Of a stretch of DNA of 64,000 nucleotides, positions 32,499 to 41,844 are shown one piece after another. Each line of letters begins with the position of its first letter. Position 1 is the first letter of the stretch. The notes beneath the pieces were generated by a model. That model saw nothing but the letters and a program-made list of their open reading frames with translations. It did not search any database and was not told the origin of the DNA. Origin of the DNA: Gemmatimonadetes bacterium bin94 (lineage in GTDB: Bacteria; Gemmatimonadota; Gemmatimonadetes; Longimicrobiales; Gaopeijiaceae); the NCBI GenBank assembly GCA_002238865.1, contig MPNE01000008.1, positions 62,001 through 126,000 of the forward strand, given 5' to 3'. Made by a program: the position numbers and the translations under genes.

Positions 32499-35311
32499 GC
32501 AGCAGAGATATCACAGGCCCGAGCCGACGCCAGTTCCTGGAGACCGCCGGCCTGGTCGCACTTGGCACGACACTGGGAACGCCGAAGGGGGCGAATGCGC
32601 AGGCACGTGACGATGCGGCCTCGCCCGCCCAGGCCTCCGAGTTCGAAGTGGCCTTTGAGGACGGAGCAATCACCAGCCTGCGGTACGCGGACGATACCGT
32701 CGACACCGAGTACGTAACCCCCGGGTCCCGTCTCGGGGACATCGTCCTCCGCTATCGACACGGTGACGGCGAGTGGCAGGGATTCGAGACCGGCGGGGCG
32801 GACGCCCGCCGCAGCGCTACCGCGAGCGCGGACGGCACGGAGCAGCTCGTCAGGGTCTCCGGTCCGTCCGGCTCGGACGCACCGGAACTGGAGGTTCGCT
32901 TCAAGGTAGTCGAGCGCTCGATCGTCTGGTCCATCCGGGTCCGGAACCCAACCGATCGTCCCATCGAGATCGGAGACCTCGCGATCCCCCTCCCCATCAA
33001 CCGCAACCGCCCGACAAGAGGCGAGGAGAGCCCGTCACCCCCCGTCCTCAAGCACAGCCTTGTCGCGGGGCACGGTTCGTATCTCGTGTGGACACGCGGC
33101 AACAGCGTGGGCCCCTACCTCATGATCACCCCCGACGGGCACACCAGCCTCGAATACTGGGAGGCGCAGGACGGCTACCGGGTGTTCATCCACTCCGCGG
33201 CGGCGGGCGCCGAGGCCGCGGCGCGCGGATGTAACTGGCGGCAGCCCAACACGAGCCTGGTGCTCGCACCCGGCGAGGAGCAGTCCTACTCGTTCACCGC
33301 GCGCTGGGCGGACGACTACGATCACGCCCGGGACATCCTGGTCGCGCAGGGCCTGGTCGATGTCCACGTGGTGCCCGGCATGACCGTGCCCACCGACCTC
33401 CCGGCCCGATTCGCGCTGCGCTCGGGAGAACCGATCCACGGGGTGGACGCGGAGTATCCCGATGCGACCAACCTCCGCCGCACGGGCAAGAACGGCGACA
33501 CGGAAATCTACGAGGTGAGCTTCTCCAGGCTCGGCGAGAACCGTCTCACGCTTCGATTCGGCGACGACCGGCACATGCACCTGGAGTTCTTCGCCACCGA
33601 GCCCCTGGAGACCCTCATCGACAAGCGGGCCGCCTTCATCGCCGCCCACCAGCACCGCGACCCCTCGCTCTGGTACGACGGGCTCCTCGCCGAGTGGGCC
33701 ATGGACACGCACGTCATACTCGGGCCCGACAACTACGACCGGATCGTCGGCTGGCGGATCTACGAGGTCACCTGCGATGACCCCGGCCTGAGCAAGCCGG
33801 CCTTCCTCGCCTCCAAGAACGCGGAGTCCCCCGTCCAGGAAGAGGTCGAGACCCTCGACTACTACATCGAGAACTTCGTTTGGGGCGGGCTGCAGCGGAC
33901 CACCGAGGAAACCTTCTCCTACGGCATCTATGGTATCCCCGACTGGAAGACCAACCGGGAAAGCGACGACCCCGGGCGTACGGGCAGGCAGCACCTGTGG
34001 CGGATCTACGACTATCCCCACATCACGCTCATGTACCTGAGCATGTACCGGGTAGCGAGGAACCACCCCTACATGCGCACGGCACTGACCGCGCAACAAT
34101 ATTTGATGCGCGCGTACGGGACCGCGCTGGCCCTGTTCACCATCCCCTGGGAGATCGAGCGCTGGTCGGCGTACCAGACCGGCCTGATGAACGGGCTGGT
34201 CGTAGAGGACGTCATCGACGCGCTGTACACCGAAGGGATGCGCGACGAGGCCGAGCGCCTGCGCCCGCACTGGGAGCGCAAGGTACGAACCTTCGTCAAC
34301 GACCGCCCCGACCTCTTCCGCTCGGAATACGCCTTCGACACCACGGGCTTCGAGGGGACGCATGCGCTGGCGAAGTACGCCCTGCGGGTCGCCGACCCGG
34401 GGGGGTCCGATGAGCCGCGTGAGGTGCGCGTGGGATGGGTCGACTACCCCGCGTCAACGCGCATCCCACTCGAGGCCGCGCAAGCGTTCATGGAGACCCA
34501 GATGGCCGCCAACGTCTTCTGTCGCGGCTGGCTGGCGAACGCCTACTACCTCCTCGGGAGCGACATCCGCGGGTCGGACGGGAATTCCTACACGCTCAGC
34601 TACATGTCCCAGATGGGGGGCTGGAGCGTCCTCGATTACGCCCTGCACCACGCGGAGGACCCGTGGCCGTACCTGCGGCTCGGGTACGCCTCTTTCCTGA
34701 GCGCCTGGGCCCTGATGAACACCGGCACCCCCGAATCCGACTACGGCTACTGGTATCCCGGCCCCGAGAGCGACGGCGGCGCCGGCGGTGGCTTCGAGCC
34801 CGCCCCATACGGGGAGACCTGGCTCGACCAGCCGCATTCACGCGGGTCGTGGTACTACTCCTGTGAGATCGACCTGGGCTTCTGCGGGGGGCTCCGCTGC
34901 GCCCGCACGGTGATCGCCGACGACCCTGTCTTCGGCCGGTTCTGCTTCGGCGGCGACTGGCGGGATGCGGAAGGCGGCTTCGAAGTAGTCCCGCGGGACG
35001 GCCTCCGCCGACGCTTCCACGCGATGCTGGCGGGCGCGCGCCTCCACCTTGAGACGGACGTCGACCGCTTCGCCGCGGGCAAGCCGATTTTCCTCCAGGA
35101 AGATCTCTCGTCACTCCGCTTCGAACTTGAGAGCCGGAACCCCACCGTGCACGTCAACACCGTGCGTGTGGCCGGTCTCCCGGCGGGCACCTACCTCGTG
35201 CAACGCGGCGACGAAGTCATCACGTCGTTCGAGGCCGCCGACGGAGTCACGGCAATCTTCAAAGTCCCCGTGAACGGCACGACGGGATCGGGAGTGCTCA
35301 CAGTGACCTGA
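32495..35311 (+). CDS. DUF5695-like large exported protein with Tat signal (paralogue of 25659-28508)
   Basis: SRRQFLETAGLVALGTTLG signal; FVWGGLQ, YDYPHI, FDTTGFEGTH, DPVFGRFCFGGDW; ATGA overlap with upstream stop. Confidence 0.65.
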   Translation: MSSRDITGPSRRQFLETAGLVALGTTLGTPKGANAQARDDAASPAQASEFEVAFEDGAITSLRYADDTVDTEYVTPGSRLGDIVLRYRHGDGEWQGFETGGADARRSATASADGTEQLVRVSGPSGSDAPELEVRFKVVERSIVWSIRVRNPTDRPIEIGDLAIPLPINRNRPTRGEESPSPPVLKHSLVAGHGSYLVWTRGNSVGPYLMITPDGHTSLEYWEAQDGYRVFIHSAAAGAEAAARGCNWRQPNTSLVLAPGEEQSYSFTARWADDYDHARDILVAQGLVDVHVVPGMTVPTDLPARFALRSGEPIHGVDAEYPDATNLRRTGKNGDTEIYEVSFSRLGENRLTLRFGDDRHMHLEFFATEPLETLIDKRAAFIAAHQHRDPSLWYDGLLAEWAMDTHVILGPDNYDRIVGWRIYEVTCDDPGLSKPAFLASKNAESPVQEEVETLDYYIENFVWGGLQRTTEETFSYGIYGIPDWKTNRESDDPGRTGRQHLWRIYDYPHITLMYLSMYRVARNHPYMRTALTAQQYLMRAYGTALALFTIPWEIERWSAYQTGLMNGLVVEDVIDALYTEGMRDEAERLRPHWERKVRTFVNDRPDLFRSEYAFDTTGFEGTHALAKYALRVADPGGSDEPREVRVGWVDYPASTRIPLEAAQAFMETQMAANVFCRGWLANAYYLLGSDIRGSDGNSYTLSYMSQMGGWSVLDYALHHAEDPWPYLRLGYASFLSAWALMNTGTPESDYGYWYPGPESDGGAGGGFEPAPYGETWLDQPHSRGSWYYSCEIDLGFCGGLRCARTVIADDPVFGRFCFGGDWRDAEGGFEVVPRDGLRRRFHAMLAGARLHLETDVDRFAAGKPIFLQEDLSSLRFELESRNPTVHVNTVRVAGLPAGTYLVQRGDEVITSFEAADGVTAIFKVPVNGTTGSGVLTVT

Positions 35312-35330
35312 CCGCCCACGCCAGGCCTTC

Positions 35331-36134
35331 TCAGCCGGCCGGACACTCCGGCCGCCAGCTCGCGTCTCCCATGAATCGCTCGACGACCGCGGCGAGCGGC
35401 GGATCGTAGTCCTTCAACTCGACCCTCGTGTCCACGTGGTTGTGAACGCCCGCCTGCGGATCCTGGTTCACATCAAACCACGACTGGACGCCCTCGGCCC
35501 AGTACTCCAAGCGATTGGCGGCGGCGTAGGTGTCGGACCAGAGTCCTTCGCTCAAAGCGGCCTCGTACAGCTGCTGCAGTTCGTCGTGGATCGTGGGCTC
35601 GACCATGTCGATGCCAATGAGGTGCACGGCGTGCGCAAACTCGTGAACAAGGATGCTCTCCCCCCGGTAGCGGTCGGCAACCAGGCAAAGGAGATTCTCC
35701 TCGCCGGCGGTCGTGATCGGGTTCGCGGGGGTGCCACCCAGCCCCCGGGCACGCTGGTTCCAGTCGACATCGGGGTCGTTCGCGAGATGGCTGTGTTCGG
35801 GAATGTCCGTCGTCACCTCGTCGCGCGACATGATTCCGACATACGCCCCATGTGTCACCATGGCCGCGTGCACGTCCTCCCGATGGGCCAGCATCTGCTC
35901 CACGATCTCTTTCGCGACCAGCAGTGCCCGGTCTTCGACATTCTCGGAGCTGATCACGGGGATTCCGTTCGCGTCGACGTACTTCTTGTAGAACGGGTGG
36001 GCGCCGAAGGCATCCAGAGCCGCACGGTCGCACAACGGCGCAGTGCAGGTGGCGGGCTCTTCCGGAACCGGTTCTACGGCGTCACCGCCACACCCGATGG
36101 CGGTGGAGACAGCGAGGAGGAGAAGACAACGCAT
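35331..36134 (-). CDS. Lipoprotein with HEFAH zinc-metalloprotease-like motif
   Basis: MRCLLLLAVSTAIGCGG lipobox; ILVHEFAHAVHLIG ... ANRLEYWAEGVQSWFD. Confidence 0.7.
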   Translation of the reverse strand: MRCLLLLAVSTAIGCGGDAVEPVPEEPATCTAPLCDRAALDAFGAHPFYKKYVDANGIPVISSENVEDRALLVAKEIVEQMLAHREDVHAAMVTHGAYVGIMSRDEVTTDIPEHSHLANDPDVDWNQRARGLGGTPANPITTAGEENLLCLVADRYRGESILVHEFAHAVHLIGIDMVEPTIHDELQQLYEAALSEGLWSDTYAAANRLEYWAEGVQSWFDVNQDPQAGVHNHVDTRVELKDYDPPLAAVVERFMGDASWRPECPAG

Positions 36135-36144
36135 CGCACGCCTC

Positions 36145-37137
36145 TCAACCGCCCGTTTGCGCCGGACACGTCACGGGTCGGATGCGTTTCCCGTGGAAGA
36201 TGTCCATGGGTATGCGGTGCGTGTCGAAGACCCGGCCGATCAGCTCGCTGAGCACAGGGTCGTAGGCCTCGAACTCATCCGGCGATTCCACCTGCACATC
36301 CCCGGCAAAACACTCCCCGTAGTTGGAGAAGAACCACCACTGGACGCCTTCCGCCCAGTACTCGTTCGCGTTCGTGGTCGCGTAGTGCCTCCGGCCGTCC
36401 TCGTACTGGTACCTGTTCGCCGCCATCGCGGCGTCGTACGCGTCGGCGATCTCCTGCGTCATTCCCGGGTCGACGTCCCGGACCGCGCGGTGGATGGCGT
36501 GGGCGAACTCGTGCACGAAGATGTGCTCCCCGAAGTACCGGGTCCCGGGATAGCCAAGCACGTTCTCCTCGGCCCCGGTCGTCGGGTTCCCGCCCAGGCC
36601 GCGCGACCGATTGGCATGATAGTCCCGGTCCGCCTGCATGATGGGCTCGTCGCGCGGCGCACCGGGGCGCTTCCGTGACCCGTACTCCGGGATGTCCATG
36701 GTCATCTCGACCTCGGCGATGATCCCGGTGCGCCAGTTCCTCGCAATCATCGAAGCGCGCAGGTCCGGCCGTGCCGCCAGCATCGTGTTGACGATGTCAC
36801 GGACGACCAGCAACGCGATATCGGGCACCTTGGTCGACGCCAGCACCGGGATGCCGTTCGCGTCCACGTGTTTCTGGTAGAACGAATCGACCGCGAGTGC
36901 TTCCGGGACGGGTCCGACCGTTGCCCCCACGTAGTCGTGGATCAGCGCGACCGGCTGGCCGGTTTCCGCCACCTGCCTGGCTCGTTCCGCCCGGTTGCGT
37001 TCGGCCGCGGCCCGCGCCTCCGCCTCGGTACGTTGCCGCTGTTGGGCCAGAGCCGTACTTGTCGCGCTGCCAACCATGAAAACGGCTGCCACGCAGGCGA
37101 ATGTCCATCTGTGCCGGGCTGGTATCGGTCTTTGCAC
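36145..37137 (-). CDS. Secreted protein with HEFAH zinc-metalloprotease-like motif (paralogue of the adjacent gene)
   Basis: IFVHEFAHAIHRAV ... NANEYWAEGVQWWFFS; GTG start at 37137 preceded by GGAGGGG; signal WTFACVAAVFMVGSATSTALAQ. Confidence 0.7.
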   Translation of the reverse strand: MQRPIPARHRWTFACVAAVFMVGSATSTALAQQRQRTEAEARAAAERNRAERARQVAETGQPVALIHDYVGATVGPVPEALAVDSFYQKHVDANGIPVLASTKVPDIALLVVRDIVNTMLAARPDLRASMIARNWRTGIIAEVEMTMDIPEYGSRKRPGAPRDEPIMQADRDYHANRSRGLGGNPTTGAEENVLGYPGTRYFGEHIFVHEFAHAIHRAVRDVDPGMTQEIADAYDAAMAANRYQYEDGRRHYATTNANEYWAEGVQWWFFSNYGECFAGDVQVESPDEFEAYDPVLSELIGRVFDTHRIPMDIFHGKRIRPVTCPAQTGG

Positions 37138-37289
37138 GGTATCCCCTCCTTCTGGAGTATGCGGACGAGTGACTACCGCCACGGACCCCGTGCGACCCTC
37201 GGGAGCCGCGGCTTCGCCGCAGCCTGTTCACGATATACTATAGGTGAGGGCCACCATCCCCGCATCGGCAAGCGACAGGAAGGGCACTT

Positions 37290-40200
37290 ATGAGCCCCAT
37301 GCATTGGCCGCGTCATCCTCCTCCACTCCTCCTTCTGCTCGCCCTGACCCTGGGCGGATGCCGCTCAACGGAACAGGACGAAGCAGTTCGCGAGTCCGAG
37401 CCGCTTTTCACCCTCATGCCCTCGTCAAGCACGGGTATCACCTTCGCCAATCGGTTGCCCGAGACCGCGGCGAGAAACGGCCTGGCCTACCAGTACTACT
37501 ACAACGGCGCCGGGGTCGCCGTGGGCGACGTGAACGGTGACGACCTGCCCGACCTGTATTTCACGGCAAACATCGGTCCGAACCGGCTGTATCTGAACCG
37601 GGGCGGGCTGCGTTTCGAGGACGTGACGGACCGCGCCGGGGTCGCGGGCCCAAGCGACGGATGGGCCACCGGTGCAACGCTTGTCGACATCAACGCGGAC
37701 GGACGGCTCGACATCCATGTCAGCCAATCGGGACCGTTCGGCGAGGACGACCTGCGGCGCAACGTACTGTACATCAACCGGCCAGGGGAGGACGGCATTC
37801 CCGCCTTCACGGACGAGGCCGCCGCCTACGGTCTCGACGACCCGGCGTACTCCACGCAAGCGGCGTTCTTCGACAGCGATGGCGACGGCGACCTGGACAT
37901 GTACCTCATGAACCACGGGATCCCCGCGTACCGCACGCTGTTCCAGCTCGGTACCGGTCGCTCGCCTCTCGAGGTCGACAAGCTGTACCGTAACGATGGG
38001 GGACGCTTCGTCGACGTGTCTTCGGAAGTGGGGCTCATCGACTCGAACCTCGGCTTCGGTCTCGGCCTGAGCGTGGGCGACCTGAACAATGACGGCCTGC
38101 CCGACATCCATGTCGCCAACGACTATTCCGGCGCCGACTATCTGTACCTTGCCCGCGCGGACGGCAGCTTCCGCAACGTGATCGAACGGTCCATGGGGCA
38201 CATCCCGCTCTCTTCCATGGGCTCGGACATCGCCGACCTGGACGGGGACGGGTGGCTGGATCTGGCCGTAGTCGAGATGGACCTTCCGACGCACTACGGT
38301 CGCAAGACCATGGAGTTGGGCACGGAACAGGAGCGCTTCGCACTCATGGCTCGCGAGGGCCTGCACTACCAGTACATGACGAACGCCCTTCAGTGGAACC
38401 GCGGGACGCCGGACGGCCACGTGCCCGTCTTCTCCGATGTCGCACACCTCGCCGGCGTCGCCCGAACCGACTGGAGCTGGGCGACACTGCTCGCGGATCT
38501 GGACAACGATGGCCGGCAGGACATGTTCGTGACCAACGGGATGGCCGGTGTGAGCATCAACCCCGACTTCGATGCATACATGGGCCGCCGCATCGCCGAG
38601 GTCCAGGCGGCCGTGGGGAGGACCACGGAGGCGCTGATCCTCGAGCTCATCGACAACATGCCCCGCCGCAGGGCAGCGAACTACGCCTTCCGGAACGAGG
38701 GGGATCTGGCCTTCACCGACCTGGCTGAGGAATGGGGACTGGACCAGCCGGCGTACTCCACCGGAGCCGCGTACGCCGACCTCGACCGTGACGGCGATCT
38801 CGATCTGGTCGTGAGCAACGTGCAGGAAGAGGCGTTCGTCTACCGCAACAACATCCGCGAGACGGACGGAGCGCACTTTTTCACAGTCCGACTCCAGGGC
38901 CCCCCGGGGAATACATTCGGCATCGGCGCACGCGTGTGGTTGACGGCCGGCAGCACACGGCAGCTCCGTGAGATGCAGCTCACGCGTGGATACCAATCGT
39001 CCGTAGAGCCGCAGCTGCACTTCGGTCTCGGAGAACTGGCAACAGTGGACACCGTGGAGATTCGCTGGCAGGACGGATCCGTGGAGACGCGCACCGGGGT
39101 CGCGGCGGATGTCGCGCTCACGCTCGATCACGCGGGCGCACGTCCACCCAACCAACCACCACCCGGCTCGGCTCCCCTCTTCACGGACGCCCGCACCTCG
39201 ATCCGCCCCGTTCCGCGACACACGGCGAGCCTGTCCATGCTCGACGCCACGCTGGAGCCGTATCCCTCCAGACGGGAACAGGTTGCGCTGGCCGTGGGAG
39301 ATATCGACGGCGACGGACTGGACGACTTCGTCTTCGGTGGCAGCCGGAGCGAGCCCTCCCTGGTGTACTTCCAGCGAGAGGACGGGACGTTCCAGAGCGT
39401 GGCCCGGCTCCCCGCGAGCGCGGCCATGTCCGAGACCACGGCCGCCGCCATCTTCGATGTGGACGGCGACGGCCTGAACGACATTTGGACGGTCGCCAGC
39501 TACGCGGCGGGCCTGGACCGGCGCGAACACCGGCATCGCCTGTTCCTCAATGCCGGGGACGGGAGCTTCCAGGCGTCACCCGAGACGGTCACCCGGCAGG
39601 CTGGGCAGGGCACGACGCTCGCGCCAGCGGACTACGACGGCGACGGCCGCATGGACCTGTTCGTCGGTGGCCACAACGTCCCGGGCAGCGGCCCGGCGAC
39701 AGGCAGTCGCCTCCTCAGGAATGAGGGACGCGCGTTCCTGGACGTAACCGCCGAGGTGGCGCCTGCGCTTGCGCGACTTGAAACGGTGACCGATGCCCTG
39801 TGGACGGACCTGGACGGAGACGGCGCGGTCGACCTGCTCATAACCGGGGAGTGGATGCCTCCCACCCTGCTACTCAACGAAGGTGGCCGACTCCGTGACG
39901 CCACGACGGCAGCTGGCCTGGATGGCCTCACCGGTTGGTGGCAGACGTTGGCCGCGGCAGATTTCGATGGCGACGGGGACCCCGACATCGTGGCCGGCAA
40001 CCTGGGACTCAACTACCCATACCGCCCGTCGGCGGATCGGCCCTTCGAGCTGTATGTGGGGGACTTCGACCGCGACGGGGAAGATGAGACCGTGCCGGCG
40101 TACCACGAGGCCGGCATGTTGTACCCGTGGTTCGGTCGGACCCGCTTGGGGTCCATGCTCCCCTGGGTCTCCCAGCTCTACCCCACACTCGACTCGTTCG

Positions 40201-40658
40201 CGCGTGCCACGCTGCCCGACATCTTGAGGCCGGAGGGGATACGGGCGGCACAGCGCTTCGAGATCCGCACGCTGGCCAGTACGTACCTGGAAAACACCGG
40301 AGACGGCCGGCTACTCCCTCGCCCGTTGCCGCGGGCCGCCCAGGTCTCGACAGTAGCGGGGGCAGTCCCAGCCGACTTCGATGGCGACGGCGCCATCGAC
40401 CTCGTCCTTGCAGGCAACCTGCACGCCTTCGATCAGAGCGTTCCCAGGCTCGACGGCGGCGTCGGCCTCTTCCTCCGCGGCGATGGAGCAGGCGGTTTCC
40501 ATCCGGTGCCGCCGAGCAAGAGCGGGCTCTGGCTGGAGGGAGTCGTTCGCGAACTCGCGCTGCTGCGCGTGGGGCGGGACCGTGAGCCGACTCTCCTGGC
40601 CGGCGTCGCGGGTGGCGAGGCGCTTCACGTGCGTCCGGTCAGGTCCCCGCCGTCCTGA
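37290..40658 (+). CDS. FG-GAP/VCBS-repeat and ASPIC/UnbV-domain lipoprotein (CRTAC1-like)
   Basis: Repeated VGDVNGDDLPDLYF / DLDGDGWLDL motifs; GIGARVWLTAGSTRQLREMQLTRGYQSSVEPQLHFGLG (UnbV); lipobox LTLGGCRS. Confidence 0.88.
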   Translation: MSPMHWPRHPPPLLLLLALTLGGCRSTEQDEAVRESEPLFTLMPSSSTGITFANRLPETAARNGLAYQYYYNGAGVAVGDVNGDDLPDLYFTANIGPNRLYLNRGGLRFEDVTDRAGVAGPSDGWATGATLVDINADGRLDIHVSQSGPFGEDDLRRNVLYINRPGEDGIPAFTDEAAAYGLDDPAYSTQAAFFDSDGDGDLDMYLMNHGIPAYRTLFQLGTGRSPLEVDKLYRNDGGRFVDVSSEVGLIDSNLGFGLGLSVGDLNNDGLPDIHVANDYSGADYLYLARADGSFRNVIERSMGHIPLSSMGSDIADLDGDGWLDLAVVEMDLPTHYGRKTMELGTEQERFALMAREGLHYQYMTNALQWNRGTPDGHVPVFSDVAHLAGVARTDWSWATLLADLDNDGRQDMFVTNGMAGVSINPDFDAYMGRRIAEVQAAVGRTTEALILELIDNMPRRRAANYAFRNEGDLAFTDLAEEWGLDQPAYSTGAAYADLDRDGDLDLVVSNVQEEAFVYRNNIRETDGAHFFTVRLQGPPGNTFGIGARVWLTAGSTRQLREMQLTRGYQSSVEPQLHFGLGELATVDTVEIRWQDGSVETRTGVAADVALTLDHAGARPPNQPPPGSAPLFTDARTSIRPVPRHTASLSMLDATLEPYPSRREQVALAVGDIDGDGLDDFVFGGSRSEPSLVYFQREDGTFQSVARLPASAAMSETTAAAIFDVDGDGLNDIWTVASYAAGLDRREHRHRLFLNAGDGSFQASPETVTRQAGQGTTLAPADYDGDGRMDLFVGGHNVPGSGPATGSRLLRNEGRAFLDVTAEVAPALARLETVTDALWTDLDGDGAVDLLITGEWMPPTLLLNEGGRLRDATTAAGLDGLTGWWQTLAAADFDGDGDPDIVAGNLGLNYPYRPSADRPFELYVGDFDRDGEDETVPAYHEAGMLYPWFGRTRLGSMLPWVSQLYPTLDSFARATLPDILRPEGIRAAQRFEIRTLASTYLENTGDGRLLPRPLPRAAQVSTVAGAVPADFDGDGAIDLVLAGNLHAFDQSVPRLDGGVGLFLRGDGAGGFHPVPPSKSGLWLEGVVRELALLRVGRDREPTLLAGVAGGEALHVRPVRSPPS

Positions 40659-40682
40659 CCAGCCCGTCCCTGGCCAGCCCGA

Positions 40683-41075
40683 CTACCGGGGCACGATTTC
40701 GATCACGCCTCTGGGATTCCCCATGCCGAACCGGGCACCAGCTTCCCCGGTCGGCCAGTAGCGGAGCTCGGCAACGTCCTGGACGTAGACGCTCCTGAGG
40801 TAGTCCAGGTCACCCACACGCGAGCCGTACATATACACGTTGGGACGCGCTTCGGACGAATTCGTCATGGATACGGGGCCGCGTCCGGTCAGCCACTGGG
40901 GTCTGATCAACTGCAGAGCCTCGTACACGGTGGGGCTGTTGGTTTCAGCGAGTTCGTCGCCGCTGACCACGTTCCGCGCTGATCCGGAGCCGGGAGCACC
41001 GGCCGTGGCGCAAGCCGTGACCGCGGCGACCGCAATCGCGGCGAGCCCGGCGACGAGAAGATATCTGGTTTTCAT
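40683..41075 (-). CDS. Small lipoprotein resembling an isolated TonB plug domain
   Basis: AVTACATAG lipobox; NSPTVYEALQLIRPQWLTGRG...VYMYGSRVGDLDYLRSVYVQDVAELRYWPTGEAGARFGMGNPRGVIEIVPR. Confidence 0.6.
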   Translation of the reverse strand: MKTRYLLVAGLAAIAVAAVTACATAGAPGSGSARNVVSGDELAETNSPTVYEALQLIRPQWLTGRGPVSMTNSSEARPNVYMYGSRVGDLDYLRSVYVQDVAELRYWPTGEAGARFGMGNPRGVIEIVPR

Positions 41076-41093
41076 GGTTTCACCTTTCGGGTT

Positions 41094-41579
41094 CTAGCCG
41101 ATGGGGATTCGGAGAAGCCTGAAGCCCGCAGGTGGAGGATTCTCGTCGTCAACCTCAGGGGGACGGTTCGGGTCTTCCTGGAGGAATATCTGATCCACCA
41201 GAAGCGCGAACACGGCCGCCGCTCCGACCAGAGCGGCGGCCGTGCGCTTGGCGGACAGCCGTCTCAGGTGGATGTCGCTTACCTCGTGCCGGGGGAGGAC
41301 GATGGTCTCCCGTACATCCTCGAACTGGGTGCCGGGGTAGTTCTTGCCGAGCCACACAATCACCGTCACTGAATCCGGGGGCCGCAAGGCGACAGCCGCA
41401 TCGAACTCGGTCCTGAACCGTCCCAGGTGCCGGGCCGCACGGACGGCCCCTTCGTCGGTGAGCCGAACGCGCACTTCCTCCACCTCCGGTGCAAGGGCCG
41501 CGTCGACCTCTACGTACGTCACACATGCCGTCGACGAGAGGGAGGTCCCGAGCAGCAGCGCCAAGCCCACTCCCCGCAC
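41094..41579 (-). CDS. Small lipoprotein of unknown function (start uncertain)
   Basis: GVGLALLLGTSLSSTACVTYVEVDAALAPEVEEVRVRLTDEG; no ATG fits the signal, so a GTG near 41579/41570 is proposed. Confidence 0.5.
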   Translation of the reverse strand: MRGVGLALLLGTSLSSTACVTYVEVDAALAPEVEEVRVRLTDEGAVRAARHLGRFRTEFDAAVALRPPDSVTVIVWLGKNYPGTQFEDVRETIVLPRHEVSDIHLRRLSAKRTAAALVGAAAVFALLVDQIFLQEDPNRPPEVDDENPPPAGFRLLRIPIG

Positions 41580-41844
41580 GATCCCGCGCCCGCCTCCGGC
41601 TCGACGGCACACCACTTCACCAAGCGCCACCGGATGGACCGGATGCCGCCCGCCGACGTTCCTCAACCTACACGAAGTCTTCTCAGCCACGCCCCCTCCA
41701 CGTAAACCAGGACGACGACATTGCCGACCCGAGGTCCAGCAAGAATGCACCAGCAACCGCGCTCGCGGGGGATTCCGCGCAAGGCCAGGACCGCCGACGC
41801 CGGTCAGCGTCGCCGGTCCTGGCCGACTCGCAAAGCGGTGCGTC

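Noticed and set aside
37225-37250. AT-rich GATATACTATAG as a strong sigma70 promoter
   Set aside because: A -10-like TATACT is present, but no convincing -35 element at appropriate spacing; left uncalled.
37425-39536. 703-aa minus-strand ORF
   Set aside because: Antisense shadow of the FG-GAP/UnbV gene, whose sense translation has clear repeated domain motifs.
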